A program made the position numbers and the translations under genes. The notes under the pieces are model-generated. The model saw only the letters and a list, made by a program, of their open reading frames with translations. It searched no databases and was not told where the DNA came from. A stretch of 64,000 nucleotides of DNA from NCBI GenBank assembly GCA_026008535.1, contig BRKX01000004.1, positions 55,498,501 through 55,562,500 on the forward strand. Reading direction: 5' to 3'. The stretch is from Perilla frutescens. Lineage: Eukaryota > Streptophyta > Magnoliopsida > Lamiales > Lamiaceae. Below are positions 1-11,324 of the stretch, in pieces (positions within the stretch are counted from its first letter, which is position 1; each line of letters starts with the position of its first letter).

Positions 1-896
1 ATGTTGACTTGAGATTAATATTTGGAATAAGAAAGATGACGTGTAAAATCCAACATGTTTGATCAAAGACTCTCAAAGACTGACATGTTCCTTAGCGAAT
101 GATTATTTTCATAATATCCGCCAAACAAATATTCATTTAAACTTTTCTGTTGATTTGGCAAGTCAAGTCAATGCATCCTTCAAACAAAAATTTAAGTCAA
201 ATGTCAACCATCAATCATTTAAACATAGTATTACGCTCACAGGCCGACGTTCATAACTTCTAAAATATAGCGGAAATAAAGACACATCAATTACGTGCAT
301 TTAAATATAAGCATCAAGAGTAAGTGGAAAAAGGGCACTAAACTTATCCCATATAATCTATCTGAAAAGCTTGACTTAAATATTAATTCATTCAGAATAG
401 CCAACTCTAGCTCACCACACCAATAATTTTCAATCACATCACCAGTCTGCTAATGCCTGCACCCGAAAAGCATTTTAGAAAATGGGATTGAGTGCCAAAG
501 AACACTCAATGAGTAGTATCATCCAAGTTTTAAACATTTTATATATCATATATATAATCTTTTAATCTTTGAAGCTCCCTCTTGACTAGTCAAATGTCTC
601 ATTTGTAACGTTACACGTTTTATGGATGACGACTTGTGTGGGCACACATTTAATTATAGTTATTTTCGAGAATTGTACTTTCGGGTTACTTTACATGAAT
701 TGGAATTCCTTACGTCATATACATCCATGTGTAAAAATATTTGAATAAAGCATAAAAATCATGCATAAACATTTATATATAGAATCTAAATCATGCTTTA
801 CATGAATGAATACGGTAAATAATTTAGAGTTTAGCAAAGTAAACCCACTTTATCGATCTCTGAGATTACTGAACCAAGGATAGTGCTGAATAATTT
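1..896. repeat. Dispersed repeat, copy A, left part
   Basis: This stretch is repeated, diverged but collinear, at 31206-34215, where it is interrupted by a Helitron. It holds no credible gene. Around 455-530 it has the phrase pattern (GAAAAGCATTT, GGGATTGAGTGCC, ACTCAATGAGTAG) seen in the LTR of the gypsy element near 11780-11830, so it may be a decayed gypsy LTR rather than a segmental duplication. It may begin to the left of the window. Confidence 0.7.
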
Positions 897-2455
897 TGAT
901 TTTTTTTTAATATATATATTTATACATATTAATTCTTTTATTTTTATTTAAAAAATTTAATTATGATTTTAAAATGAATTTTTAATTTATTTTATTTTAT
1001 TTTTTAATATTTTATAATAGTATAATACTTTTTTAAAATATAACTATATAAAATTATTTATTTGATTATTTATTTATAATTTTTATCTCTTTAATTTTAT
1101 TTTTAAAAATATTATTAATTATAAATATATAATATTTGAGAAAATAATTAATTAAAATAATATAATATTTAAATAAATTAATTAATATAATTAAAATATA
1201 ATTATAACATTGAAGATTATACTTGATATGTAAATAAATGAAGAAAAATCATTTGTGCCAAATTATAATCTATTAAATATGAAATTTCGAGATTTTAGTA
1301 TAAATAAATTCAAAATTTTAGGACTAATAATGGGTAAACATGATTCTGAATTAATTTTAATATTTCAATAATTATTTACGGAATTAAACTAAATTTACAA
1401 AAACATTTTAGAGTATAATCCAAATTATGGAAACAATCTTTTATTTACTATATAGTGGTCATGGGCTATTAAATAAAATAAACCAAAATAAAGTACAAAG
1501 TCCAAACTCAAAGTCCAAACTTTTATTCACCATCTCTCTCCCTCTTTCTCGTATTCATCTAGATTCCAACCAAGAGAAAGTCAAATTCCCAACATTGAAA
1601 TTAATTCCAAATTCCCAAATTCAACTTTCATTCTCTCTTCTCCCCCTACCCCTCTCTCGATTGCTACAAAAAATCAAAATGGAAATCCCCAAATTTCAAT
1701 CCTAAATCCCTAACTCTTCTTCTTCCTCATCTCTCTTCTACCAGACTACGGCGAGCTCATCGCCGCCCAATGACGACTGAACCCACAACCAAGACTTCAC
1801 CGATGATTAACCAACAACTTCGACACAGACAACTCCAGCTCGACGGCGCCACTCTCCCATGCCCGACTCGACTCATCAACACCCAGCCTCGACTCCATTC
1901 TCTTCTACTTTCTTCGTTCATGTATTTTTATTTATTTTTCTGGAATTCTAAATTCTAAATTCTAAATCATTCACACTAGGAAATTCACGTGTGAATGTGT
2001 TGGTGAGGAGGAGGAGGTTGACTAAATTCCGTACTTAGCAAGTGAAATATGATGTGTTGAAATTAAGTTGGGAAATTAAATTCATGGTTTGTTTAGGTTA
2101 ATTGAAATTGGAAAAATACGTTGAGATTAATGGCGTGTAATTTATACAGCAAATACAGAAAATTGGATTAAAAATAAGTTTACCAAGAGAATTGAATTTG
2201 TTGCAACACTAATGATTTGAAAGGTTAAGCAATTGATTCTTTCAAAATAAATGATGAATTGCTTTGACAAATGGATTCCAGTGGATGTACACTAATGGGA
2301 CTTGATTAACAAATAGAAAGACGTGTATTTCTAATTTTTGCTTAATGGACATTATGTGTACGTACGTGTGAGTTCATGGAGAAAGAAGAAACACTAATTT
2401 CTATCCTAACTAGTTTTTTAATAAATCATTAAATAACCTTTTTCCCCTCTTTGAT
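897..2455. other. Intergenic stretch present only in repeat copy A
   Basis: Copy B (near 34215-34300) lacks this 1.5 kb, so it is an insertion in A or a deletion in B. Positions 900-1440 are very AT-rich. Positions 1490-1970 are richer in C and pyrimidine tracts and resemble the 5' leader of a plant gene or retroelement, but no conserved protein could be read from it. No terminal repeats were found. Confidence 0.5.
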
Positions 2456-3187
2456 TAGTTAAGAGTACAATTTTTATAGAACTGATGTGTAAGGTATCAG
2501 ATAAAAATTTGTCTAAATATAGAATACCAAAGGGGTTATTTCCCCTCTTTGATTAGTCTATTATATATCTAACAAACCTACTAGCTAGCTAGCAACAAAA
2601 ATGAATAAATTTTACCTTAATCAACTAAAAAACAATTATTATAAAAACACTTAAAAGAAATTGGGAAATTTACTCTTTGATACTAAAATTTAGACACTTT
2701 TTCAAAAATGACCCATTTTATTATTATTAACAAAAAATACCCACTTTTTCAAAAAATTTACAAATATGACCTCAATCAAATATCCAGCCTTAAATATCCA
2801 CGTGGCATGCCCAACAATTTTATTTTATTTTTAGTCCATAATTGACATGGAATATCCAAGTAATATTTTTTATTGTAGCAAAAAAGCCATGCAAGAATTC
2901 CGACTTGCCACGTAGATATTTAAGGCTGGAAATCGAGGTCAGATTTGTAAATTTTTTGAAAAAGTAGGTATTTTTTTGCTAATAGTAATAAAGTAGATCA
3001 TTTTTGAAAAAATGTCTAAAATGTAGGTATCAAAGTGTAAATTTCCCTATGAAAGCACTACAAGTTTCTCTAATGTATAAATAACAATTTTTGTAAAAGC
3101 TTCTGCTCAAAAAAAATTGTAAAAGCTTGATTATTTTATTAAATTCCATTATTTTTTTCAAGAGAGAGTTACAAAGTTTGAAATACC
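2456..3187. repeat. Dispersed repeat, copy A, right part
   Basis: This continues the homology with 34303-34616 (shared ATTTCCCCTCTTTGATTAGT, then CTAACAAA and ACTAGCTA blocks). Copy B lacks the 385-bp foldback element found here at 2663-3047, which confirms that element as an insertion. Homology fades at about 3187, just before the (TAA)n array. Confidence 0.65.
2663..3047. mobile_element. Foldback MITE
   Basis: Two inverted arms of about 150 bp face each other across a short spacer. They begin GGGAAATTTAC and end GTAAATTTCCC, and match with scattered mismatches through the CAAAAATGA and TTAAATATC.ACGTGGCA blocks. The paralogous locus at 34.5 kb lacks it. There is no coding capacity. The target duplication is unclear, so the superfamily is not assigned; the long arms would fit a Mutator-type foldback element. 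Confidence 0.75.
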
Positions 3188-3193
3188 TTCTAG

Positions 3194-3294
<101 letters not shown>

Positions 3295-3300
3295 TTCTAG

Positions 3301-3802
3301 ATAGAATATTTAAATACATCTATGAAATTGAATGAAAACGGAGAAAGGAAAGAAAGAGGGGGAGTGGTTGTCGACCGGCGAGAAAGGCCTAGGAAGAAGA
3401 TGAGAATGAATGAATCTAGGGAGAATGAGGTTGTTAAGATTTGGAGAGAGAGAATAGAAGAAATCTAGTTTAATTTTTCATAATTCCAAACTATTGCCTC
3501 TATTTTAAGTAAAGAGAACATGTGATGAATCCACACATATTTATTGATCCCACAATTCACATCCCTATCGTCCAGAATAATGTCATCATCATCCCGACAT
3601 ATGTGATTTTGACCGATTCCAAAATGTTTTGCTCAATCATTTATAGGCTAAATTTGCCGTTGAAATCTTAATCCAACACACTCTTTGATATATGTTGATT
3701 GTGGAAGCTTTTTCGATACAAGTTTTGAATGGGTTTGAAGTGAAATTTAAAAGTGTAGGTAAAAGGGATAAGATGAACATGAGGATTAGATTTAAACCCA
3801 AT
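3301..3802. other. Intergenic, nothing recognised
   Basis: There is a purine-rich block at 3335-3470 and then unique AT-rich sequence. Positions 3604-3640 are the first copy of a perfect 37-bp direct repeat whose second copy is at 4241-4277. No gene is supported. Confidence 0.5.
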
Positions 3803-3804
3803 TA

Positions 3805-4076
3805 CTCTCTCCGTCCCATTTATATAGTCCCTATTACTATTTTGAGGTGTCCCAATTATATAGTCCCATAACTATAAATAGTATTAATTATTATGGTAAT
3901 ATACAAATATACCCTTGCTATGTATTGGAAATTAAAACTCAACCATTTAAATTTTTTAGAGTCATTAATTTTAAGTAAGGGTAATAATGGAAGTTAAGCT
4001 TTAATATCTTGTTTTCATAAATATTTTTAATCTACGTGCGAGGATAAAGTGGACTATATAAATGAGACGGAGGGAG
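3805..4076. mobile_element. Stowaway-type MITE (Tc1/mariner)
   Basis: The 272-bp element has terminal inverted repeats CTCTCTCCGTCCCATTTATA and the reverse of TATAAATGAGACGGAGGGAG. It is flanked by the TA dinucleotides 3803-3804 and 4077-4078. The CTCCCTCCGTCCC terminus with a TA target is the hallmark of plant Stowaway elements. It has no coding capacity. Confidence 0.95.
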
Positions 4077-4078
4077 TA

Positions 4079-4989
4079 ATTTCTAATAATTTCAGGCTAC
4101 TATATATGTAAGTTCTTACAATATTGGGAAATGATTCCAATTATTATGAATTAATTGTTCTCTTTAAAATGTCAATCATTTGGTATTTTGCACCATTTAG
4201 GTCAAGATAAGATTAATAATTAATAACAGTGGAGATAAAATGATTTTGACCGATTCCAAAATGTTTTGCTCAATCATATATATATGTAATATGTGATCGC
4301 TATATTTGTTGAGTGTGTACAATTATTAATTATTGGAGTTTGGTGTGATCGATCATCGATGGAGAAAAAATTATTTTCACACATTGCAAATTGGTTTGGT
4401 CTCTATATATATGCATGAGTACGTGTAATTATTAAAGTTTGGAATCGAAAAAATTATTTTCCTTCATATAAAAAAATTGAATTATTATTTTAAAAAAATT
4501 AACTTATAAATAAAAATTAATTTTTAGATTTTAATGCAACGGATGTATTTAGTTTTGTTGACATGGATGCTTTAATTTCAATTTCTTCTTTTTGTAACTC
4601 GTGTATTTTTTTGTAATTTTAATTTTAATTAGAGAAACTATTTTTATTCATATAAAAATTTGAATAATTATTTTCAAAAAAATGAACTTCTAAATACAAA
4701 TTATTTTTAAGATTTTTAATATAGCGGGTGCACTCAGTTTTGTGAACATGTCTAAGAACAAAATGTAATATAATATATAACATCAAATACAATAACATGT
4801 CAAATTATTTAACAAGATCCTACAAATAACCTATTATTATACATTATATATTTTAAAATATATTTCATATTTTTATTACATATGTTATTTTGTATTATGT
4901 TTCATGCTATTATCAAATATTTTATTTTGAATTAGATACATGTATTGATATTCAAATTAAATGAGATAATTATCATTAACGTGTGCATA
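4079..4989. other. AT-rich intergenic
   Basis: This holds the second copy of the 37-bp direct repeat (4241-4277) and long A/T runs. Two related blocks, near 4455-4560 and 4640-4750 (TTCATATAAAAA then GAATTATTATTTT), look like an old local duplication. No gene is seen. Confidence 0.5.
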
Positions 4990-5998
4990 ATTTGCATACG
5001 TTTTTTGCACAACGGGTGCAAATTGCACCCGAATCCAATAAAACGAGTTAAATGAACCCGGGTTCCTCCAAAAGGGTCCTAATTGCACCTGAGTTTAAGA
5101 AAATGAGTCCAAATGCACCAGATTTCTCCAATAAAACGAGTAAATTAGAGTTTGGGATCCGTTTTCCACATTGCCACGTTGCCACGGTTATAGTAATTGT
5201 GGCCACATTGCCACCATTAAATTTAAATATTACCACAATTAATTTTAATTTGCCACGATTAATTATAAATTTACCACGATTAAATTCAAACATTGCTACG
5301 ATTAAATTTGAATATTGCAACGGTTAATTTCAATTTACCACGATTAAATTCAAACATTGCCACAATTAAATTTAAATATTGCCATGATTAATTTTAAATT
5401 TGCCACAATTAATTTCAATTTACCATAATTAAATTTAAATATTACCACGATTAAATTCATACATGTATTAAATTTGGTTAACAAATTCATGCATTCCCCT
5501 TCTTTTTATTTAATTAAGATCAGTAATTACCTCATTTACACAAGAAATAGATGCATTCAATAAAAAAACACGATTTATTTAAACAAAAAAAAATCACCAT
5601 TAATTCGGTCAACAAAAAAGCCACAATTATTCTTGGCTCATGACAACAAATTAATCGTGGCTCATTCAAAAATCAATAGTGGCTCATTCAAAAATTAATC
5701 TTGGCTCATGACAAATAATCGTGGCTCATTCAAAGCTAATCGTGGTTCATTGAAAATTAATCGTGATTCATTTAAATTAATTGAGGCAATGTACACAATT
5801 AATCGTGGCGCATTGAGAATTAACTGTGGCTAATAAAAATTAATTGTGGCAATGTAGACAATTAATCGTGACTCATTGAAAATTAATCGTGGCTCATTTA
5901 CATTGATCGTGGCAACGTGGATTATTAATCATTGCGTTTTTAAATAATCATAGATATCAACTCTTGTCTTTCATATATATATATATATATATATATAG
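4990..5998. repeat. CGATTAAT mini-repeat family, copy 1, left part
   Basis: These are degenerate units of about 20-25 bp built on CCACGATTAA (5165-5460) that switch to the reverse complement TTAATCGTGGC (about 5630-5940). The middle (5515-5560, TTTACACAAGAAATAGATGC) matches 59200-59222, and the sequence to the right of the inserted copia element (11090-11250) matches 59765-59930. So this is one copy of a repeat also present at 55.5-59.9 kb. It ends in a (TA)n run at 5973-5997. Confidence 0.75.
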
Positions 5999-6178
5999 TG
6001 TCAACTTGTAGAGTTGTCATAGTTAGGAAGAGGAAATCGAGAGAGTAAAGAATTCTTGTATTAATTGTATTTACAATAGAGATCATAATTCCCTCTTATT
6101 GAGAGATTATTACATTTAATAAGGAAATAAATATTCTATTCATAGGTGGATCAATTAGATCCCAATTTATTTGTTTGA
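5999..6178 (-). repeat. Copia 3' LTR
   Basis: It begins TGTCAACTTGTAGAG on the plus strand and matches 10862-11041 base for base apart from a few substitutions. The inner end is taken where identity to the other LTR stops (TTTGTTTGA). That end does not show the usual TG/CA dinucleotide, so it is uncertain by a few bases. Confidence 0.9.
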
Positions 6179-8679
6179 GTGACGGGATCACCGACACTTA
6201 ACTTGGCAAGAACTTCAGAAAAATTGAAAGCATTCACAGCTTTAGTCAAGATGTCGGCAAGCTGTTGTTCTGACCGAACAAATGGTAACTCCACAATTCC
6301 TCCTTCGATCTTCTCTTTGATAAAATGACGATCTACTTCCACATGTTTGGTTCTATGATGTTGAACCGGATTTTCGGATATGCTAATTGCCACCTTATTG
6401 TCACAGTATAACTGACATTTTTATTTCGGAGAAAAACCAATCTCTGTTAATAGTTTTCATAACCAGAGAACTTCAGTGATTCCACTCTTGATCCCACGAA
6501 ACTCAGCTTCAGCGCTAGACAAGGCAACAACCTTTTGTTTCTTACTCCTCCATGTGACAAGGTTTCCTCCTACAAAGGTGAAATATCCTCCGGTGGATCG
6601 CCTATCTACCAAACTTCCTGCCCAATCTGCATCTGTATAACCATGGATCTCCAGATGTCCATGTTTTTCAAGTAATACTCCATATCCGAGAGTTCCCTTA
6701 AGGTATCGAACAATTCTCAGAGCCGCCTCCATATGTTCTTTTTGAGGATGATGCATGAACTGGCTCATAACTCCAACAGCATATGCAATATCTGGTCGAG
6801 TGTGAGATAAATAGATTAACCTCCCCACCAGACGCTGATATGTACCCTGATCAACCAATTCTGCGCCCTTTGTAATCTGTAGTCCATGATTTTGGACTAT
6901 TGGAGTGACCGCCGGTTTACAGTCAAGCAACCCTGTTTCAGCCAAGAGATCCAGAACGTACTTTCTTTGACGTAGAAAAATGCCTTTTCCCGATCTCAAC
7001 ACTTCAACTCCGAGAAAGTACTTCAGGTCTCCTAGATCCTTCATCTCAAATTCTTGAAATAACTTTTGTTTTAGCCGGGTAATTTCTTCAGTATCATTCC
7101 CAGTGATGATCATATCATCCACATAAATAATTAAGCAGGTTACCCGATTATCTCTTTTCCGCAGAAAAAGAGTATGGTCAGAATTGCTCTGTTTGTATCC
7201 GTACTTCAACATAGCCTCAGTGAACCTCCCAAACCAGGCTCTTGGAGACTGTTTGATTCCATACAGTGCTTTCATCAGTCGACATCCTTTATTTCTTCCA
7301 AACTCTCCTGAGAAGCCAGGAGGAGCTTCCATATACACTTTCTTTTTCAATTCTCCATGTAGAAAAGCATTAGTTACGTCGAACTGATATAGAGGCCAAT
7401 CAAGGTTGGCTGCAATAGACAGCAGAACTCTCACGGTATTCATCTTAGCAACCGGGGAGAAAGTTTCAGAGTAATCAACTCCATATGTTTGGGTATAGCT
7501 TTTCGCCACTAGCCGAGCCTTATATCTCTCGATTTTACCATCAGGTCGCCGTTTGATGGTAAAGATCCATCTACACCCAACAGGTTTCTTATCTCCTGGT
7601 AACTGACACTTTTCCCATGTGTTGTTTCTGGCTAATGCATCCATCTCTTTCTTCATAGCCTCCCTCCATTGGATGTGTTTCATTGCTTCTTCAACAAACC
7701 GTGGAATCTCCTCTTCTCTTAGGAGAGCACATTCGTGACTCTTTGCGGTTTCAGTCAGATTGCCTTTAGCGAAATCTCCGATAGAATACTTTTTCTTTCT
7801 TCCAGTATATTCTGGAGAATATCGCTTCGAAGGAACCCCTCTTGTACTCCTAGGTGGCAGCACATATCTGCTTGTTTCTGTATCCGCCACTGTAGGAACA
7901 ATGTCAGTAGTAGGATTTTGTTCTTCATTCTCACTGTCTTGATTGTTTATCCTGTCATTATTGTCAGTCTCAAGAACAGAGGGAGTATCAAGAGTGTCAT
8001 GATAAGTTACCTCAGGCATCAGGAGAGGAGGGAAAGAAGTTTCGGCATTGACATCAAGCTCAGTGGATTGTATAGCAGCAGACGGTATCTCAGCGGTGCT
8101 GTTAACTTTGTCTGGTGGACCAGTTTCCGGAACAGAACTTGACATTGGCATAAATAACCAGCTTAAGGAGTCATTCCCTCCCTGTTTCTCCCCCTGACGA
8201 CTAAGATGGTGGTAAAAATACTCTGTTTCGAGGAAGTCACAATTCATGGTGGTGAACATGTGACGAGTTTTGAGATCATAGCACCGATACCCTTTTTGAT
8301 TAAGACCATAGCTGACAAACACACATTTAACTGCACACGGAGACAATTTGTGCCATTTTTGTTTAGGGATGCGAACAAAGACCGAACACCCGAAGATGCG
8401 TGGTTTAAGAGTAAGGGAGATAGGGATTTGAGCCTGGGTAGACAGACACTGTAAAGGGGTTTGAAGGTTCAGGGCTTTGGTGGGAAGACGGTTTAACAGA
8501 TACACAGAGGTAGCCAAGACTTCTGGCCAAAACTGTGTGGGAGCTTGAGATTCGATCAACATAGCACGGGTCATTTCTAATAAAATCCTGTTTTTTCGTT
8601 CTGCTACACTGTTTTGTTCAGGGGTATGAGGAAAAGATGTTTGATGGATCATGCCAGTGGTGTTACAGAATTGTGTCAT
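6151..8679 (-). pseudogene. Copia pol: integrase C-part, reverse transcriptase, RNase H
   Basis: A long open stretch (8679-6457, 740 codons) starts inside the integrase core, passes the GKR-like linker and the RT domain with its YVDD active-site motif (7114-7125), and reaches the RNase H region (ADWAGSLVDRRSTGGY). It is then broken near 6421-6454 by a TGA and a TAA and resumes at 6393-6151 with the final RNase H part (DILTKA). The enzymes copy the element RNA to DNA and insert it. At least one stop replaces a codon for a conserved arginine (CGA to TGA type change). Confidence 0.92.
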
Positions 8680-8888
8680 ACGGGTATTAACATACTCCCC
8701 CCATTATCAGAATGTAAAACTTGTATAGTTTTCTGAAATTGAGTTTGGACTAAGGCATAAAAATGAGTAAACCTATCAAAAACCTCAGATTTGTGTTTCA
8801 GAAAATAAATCCAGGTCATACAGGAACAATCATCCACAAATATAAGAAAATACTGAAAACCAGATCCCCCAATAACAGGTGCAGGTCC

Positions 8889-9722
8889 TCACATATCAGA
8901 ATGAACCAACGAAAAAATATTATTAACCCTAGTATTATTAAGTTTATATGAATGTCTATGACTTTTGGCCAAAAAACATGTCTCACAATACATATCCGGA
9001 GGAATCACTAGATTAGGAAAAAGTAATTTTAAATAACCCGTAGAGGGATGTCCTAACCGATGATGCCAAAGCCAAGCTGTCCGATCGCCGGATCCGTGAG
9101 TCAGCATCACAGCACCTTGTTGAGCTATTTCGTCCACATAGTATAGTCCACCACGCTCGGTGCCACGCCCAATAATCTCCTCCATCCTGATATCCTGTAA
9201 AAGACAGAAGTGAGGCTGCATTAGGAGGGTGCAATTGAGTTCTCTGGTGACATAACTGATAGAGAGAAGTTTATGTGACAACGATGGAACAAAAAGGCAA
9301 TTTGACAATTTTAAAGTAGGAGAGAGAGCAATAGTTCCGGCTCTTTTCACTGGGGCTAATTCCCCGTTAGCTGTTTGTACATGTGTCCTCCAGGAAGGTG
9401 TAGACTGTACAAAATCCATTTTGTCAAAAGACATAGTATCGGTTGCACCACAGTCAAAAATCCACTGTGTATTTTTGTTTGTGTCAACACTAGGGGCAGT
9501 ATAGGCTGTGGAGAGATGTGTAAGAATCTGAAATCGATTATTCAAGTGTATAGGGGTTAGATTGCAATTTTTCCTATTTTTATTCTCACCAGAATAAATC
9601 ACCGATCCCGTTCCATTTATTTCACCTTTACCTTCTCCAGATAAAACCCTAGCTTCACCCCTCTCTGCTGAACTTCCGTCAACCATGCCGCCGCCCCTCT
9701 CTGCTGAACCCCCGTTAGCCAT
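8889..9722 (-). pseudogene. Copia protease and integrase N-terminal part
   Basis: The aspartic protease motif DCGATDTM is followed by the GAG-pre-integrase domain (WHHRLGHPS) and the integrase zinc finger (CETC). The frame ends at 8889 in a TGA where the family has a tryptophan codon (SDM then stop then GP). Between here and 8679 the frame shifts in a run of six G at about 8697-8702, next to the HSDNG active-site motif. The integrase is therefore split by a stop and a frameshift. Confidence 0.9.
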
Positions 9723-9833
9723 GCCGCCGCCAGAGTTGCCCGTACCGGCACTAGTAGCCCGGTCGGAGGCGTGAGCGACGGTGGCAATCCCGCCTCTATT
9801 CTTGGCCGGAAGCTTGGTTTTCTAGGTTTCATC

Positions 9834-10761
9834 TCACCAGTAGGGGTACCCTACTAACTGAAAGCACGACTCCTTTATATGTTTCTTCATCCCGCAATGA
9901 GAGCAGACAAGATGGGTTTTGTCTTCTCGCGGTCGATTTCCCCTTTGAGCAGATCTATTCCGGTCATTGGCCACAAGGCCGACTCCGATGCCCGATGATG
10001 TGTCTTCTCCATCGACGACTACCGGCCGGAGAATCCGGTCCCTGGCAGTCTCACGCCGAACCATTCCATAGGCAAATTCCACTGAGGGCAGGGGTTCCCT
10101 TTTGAGAAGGTCCTTCTTCACAGGTTCGTACCCATTGCTTAAAGCTGTGAGAAATTGGAATAGTCTCTATTGTTGTATAATTTTGTTGTATCTGTCGATG
10201 TCTTTTGAACATTCCATGGGATTTGGCTCTTTGCGATCGATCGACATCCATATGTCCTGAAATTTTGCCCAGAGTTCTTCTAATGTTGAATCTCCTTGTT
10301 TCATGGTATTTGCTTTTCTGTGGAGATCGAAAACTTGTAGGGAGTCGGTTCCACTCCCGTATGTGAGAGCTAAGCCTTCCCAGACAGCTTTGGCTGTGGG
10401 ATGTTTGGATACACCGTTGATTAGGTGGGGTTCAATGTTCTGTACAAGCCAAGTAAAAATGCATTGATCTTCTTGTTCCCACCTTTGATATGTTGGATCA
10501 GATGATGTCGGTGGGTCGTCGGTGAGGTAAACCGCTTTTCCTCGGCCTCCAATTGCTTTTTTCATTAAAATAGCCCATAACGGATAATTTTCCCTGTTGA
10601 GCTTGAATCCTATTGATAGAGATTCTGTGTTTGGGTATTGTGATGAATGATGATTGCAATCCGAGGCTCTTTTTGAGGAGATTTGCGAGTTGGATGGTCA
10701 ATTCATCTGGAGTGTTGGTAGGATTTTCATTCGTTGTTTGATTCTCGATTGGTTCTGTCAT
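9834..10761 (-). pseudogene. Copia gag
   Basis: The likely start is the ATG at 10761 (MTEPIE). The capsid-like region (WLVQNIEP, AKAVWEGLALTYG) lies at about 10565-10300 and a CCHC-type zinc knuckle (CSHCGMKKHIKESC) near 9900. The frame breaks near 10560 and 10150, so three pieces are needed to cover it. The protein would package the element RNA. Confidence 0.85.
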
Positions 10762-10849
10762 GGTGACTTTGTTTTGTTGGTGACAGGTCTTGGCCGAGAG
10801 GTTTGAAGAAAGGCTCAAAGACGATGATGAAACAAGTTTTGAGTCTCCT

Positions 10850-10861
10850 GCTTTGATACCA
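10850..10861 (-). promoter_or_regulatory. Copia primer-binding site (initiator tRNA-Met)
   Basis: Read on the minus strand this is TGGTATCAAAGC, directly next to the 5' LTR. It matches the usual plant tRNA-iMet site TGGTATCAGAGC with one change. Confidence 0.9.
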
Positions 10862-11041
10862 TGTCAACTTGTAGAGTTGTCATAGTTAGGAAGAGGAAAT
10901 CGAGAGAGTAAAGAATTCTTGTATTAATTGTATTTACAATAGAGATCATAATTCCCTCTTATTGAGAGATTATTACATTTAATAAGGAAATAAAAATTCT
11001 ATTCTAGGGTGGATCAATTAGATCCCAATTTATTTGTTTGA
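10862..11041 (-). repeat. Copia 5' LTR
   Basis: Partner of 5999-6178. The few differences lie mostly in the segment AAATTCTATTCTAGGG versus ATATTCTATTCATAGG. Confidence 0.93.
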
Positions 11042-11319
11042 TTGATTATTTCCTTTTGACATATAGTTGTTGTGCAGTGATAATAAATGTAAAAAGTACA
11101 TTGAGCCAATGATTTGGTGTGAAGACTAAGTGTGTCATAGGACAAATTGCCCAAAAAACTACTTATTTTTAAAATTTGCTTTTTTTTTCTCAATCACTAT
11201 TTACTTTTGTCTATTTTTATACATTTTCACAAAATAATTAATATTAAAAAATAAATTAGAAGTACACAGAATTATAGACCAATTATTATCATTGGTTATA
11301 CAATAAAATTATCAAAACT
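11042..11319. repeat. CGATTAAT family copy 1, right flank
   Basis: Positions 11085-11250 (AAAAGTACATTGAGCCAATG, then GGACAAATTGCC and TTTATACATT) are collinear with 59770-59930. This shows that the copia element and then the gypsy element landed in or beside a copy of that repeat. Confidence 0.7.
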
Positions 11320-11324
11320 AAATT

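Larger units (their letters stand above)
5999..11041 (-). mobile_element. Ty1/copia LTR retrotransposon, degenerate
   Basis: A 5.04-kb element on the minus strand with two 180-bp LTRs that differ at only a few positions. Reading along the minus strand the order is 5' LTR, primer-binding site, gag, protease, integrase, reverse transcriptase, RNase H, 3' LTR; this integrase-before-RT order defines copia. Several stops and frameshifts make it non-autonomous. No target duplication is visible: the left side abuts a (TA)n run and the right side reads TTGAT. Confidence 0.95.

Noticed and set aside
1427..1958. Two short plus-strand open frames (92 and 62 codons)
   Set aside because: No conserved motif and low-complexity composition; better seen as a leader-like block of unknown origin.
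3054..3064. CACTACAAG as a CACTA left end
   Set aside because: It lies within the host repeat and is matched by CACTACAAT at the same place in copy B (about 34505), so it is host sequence, not an element border.
5048..5327. Open frames on both strands at 5.05-5.33 kb
   Set aside because: They arise from the CCACGATTAA mini-repeats; a related frame appears at 56434-56646 for the same reason.
8206..8454. Plus-strand open frames inside the copia and gypsy elements
   Set aside because: They are antisense shadows of the minus-strand gag-pol coding regions.
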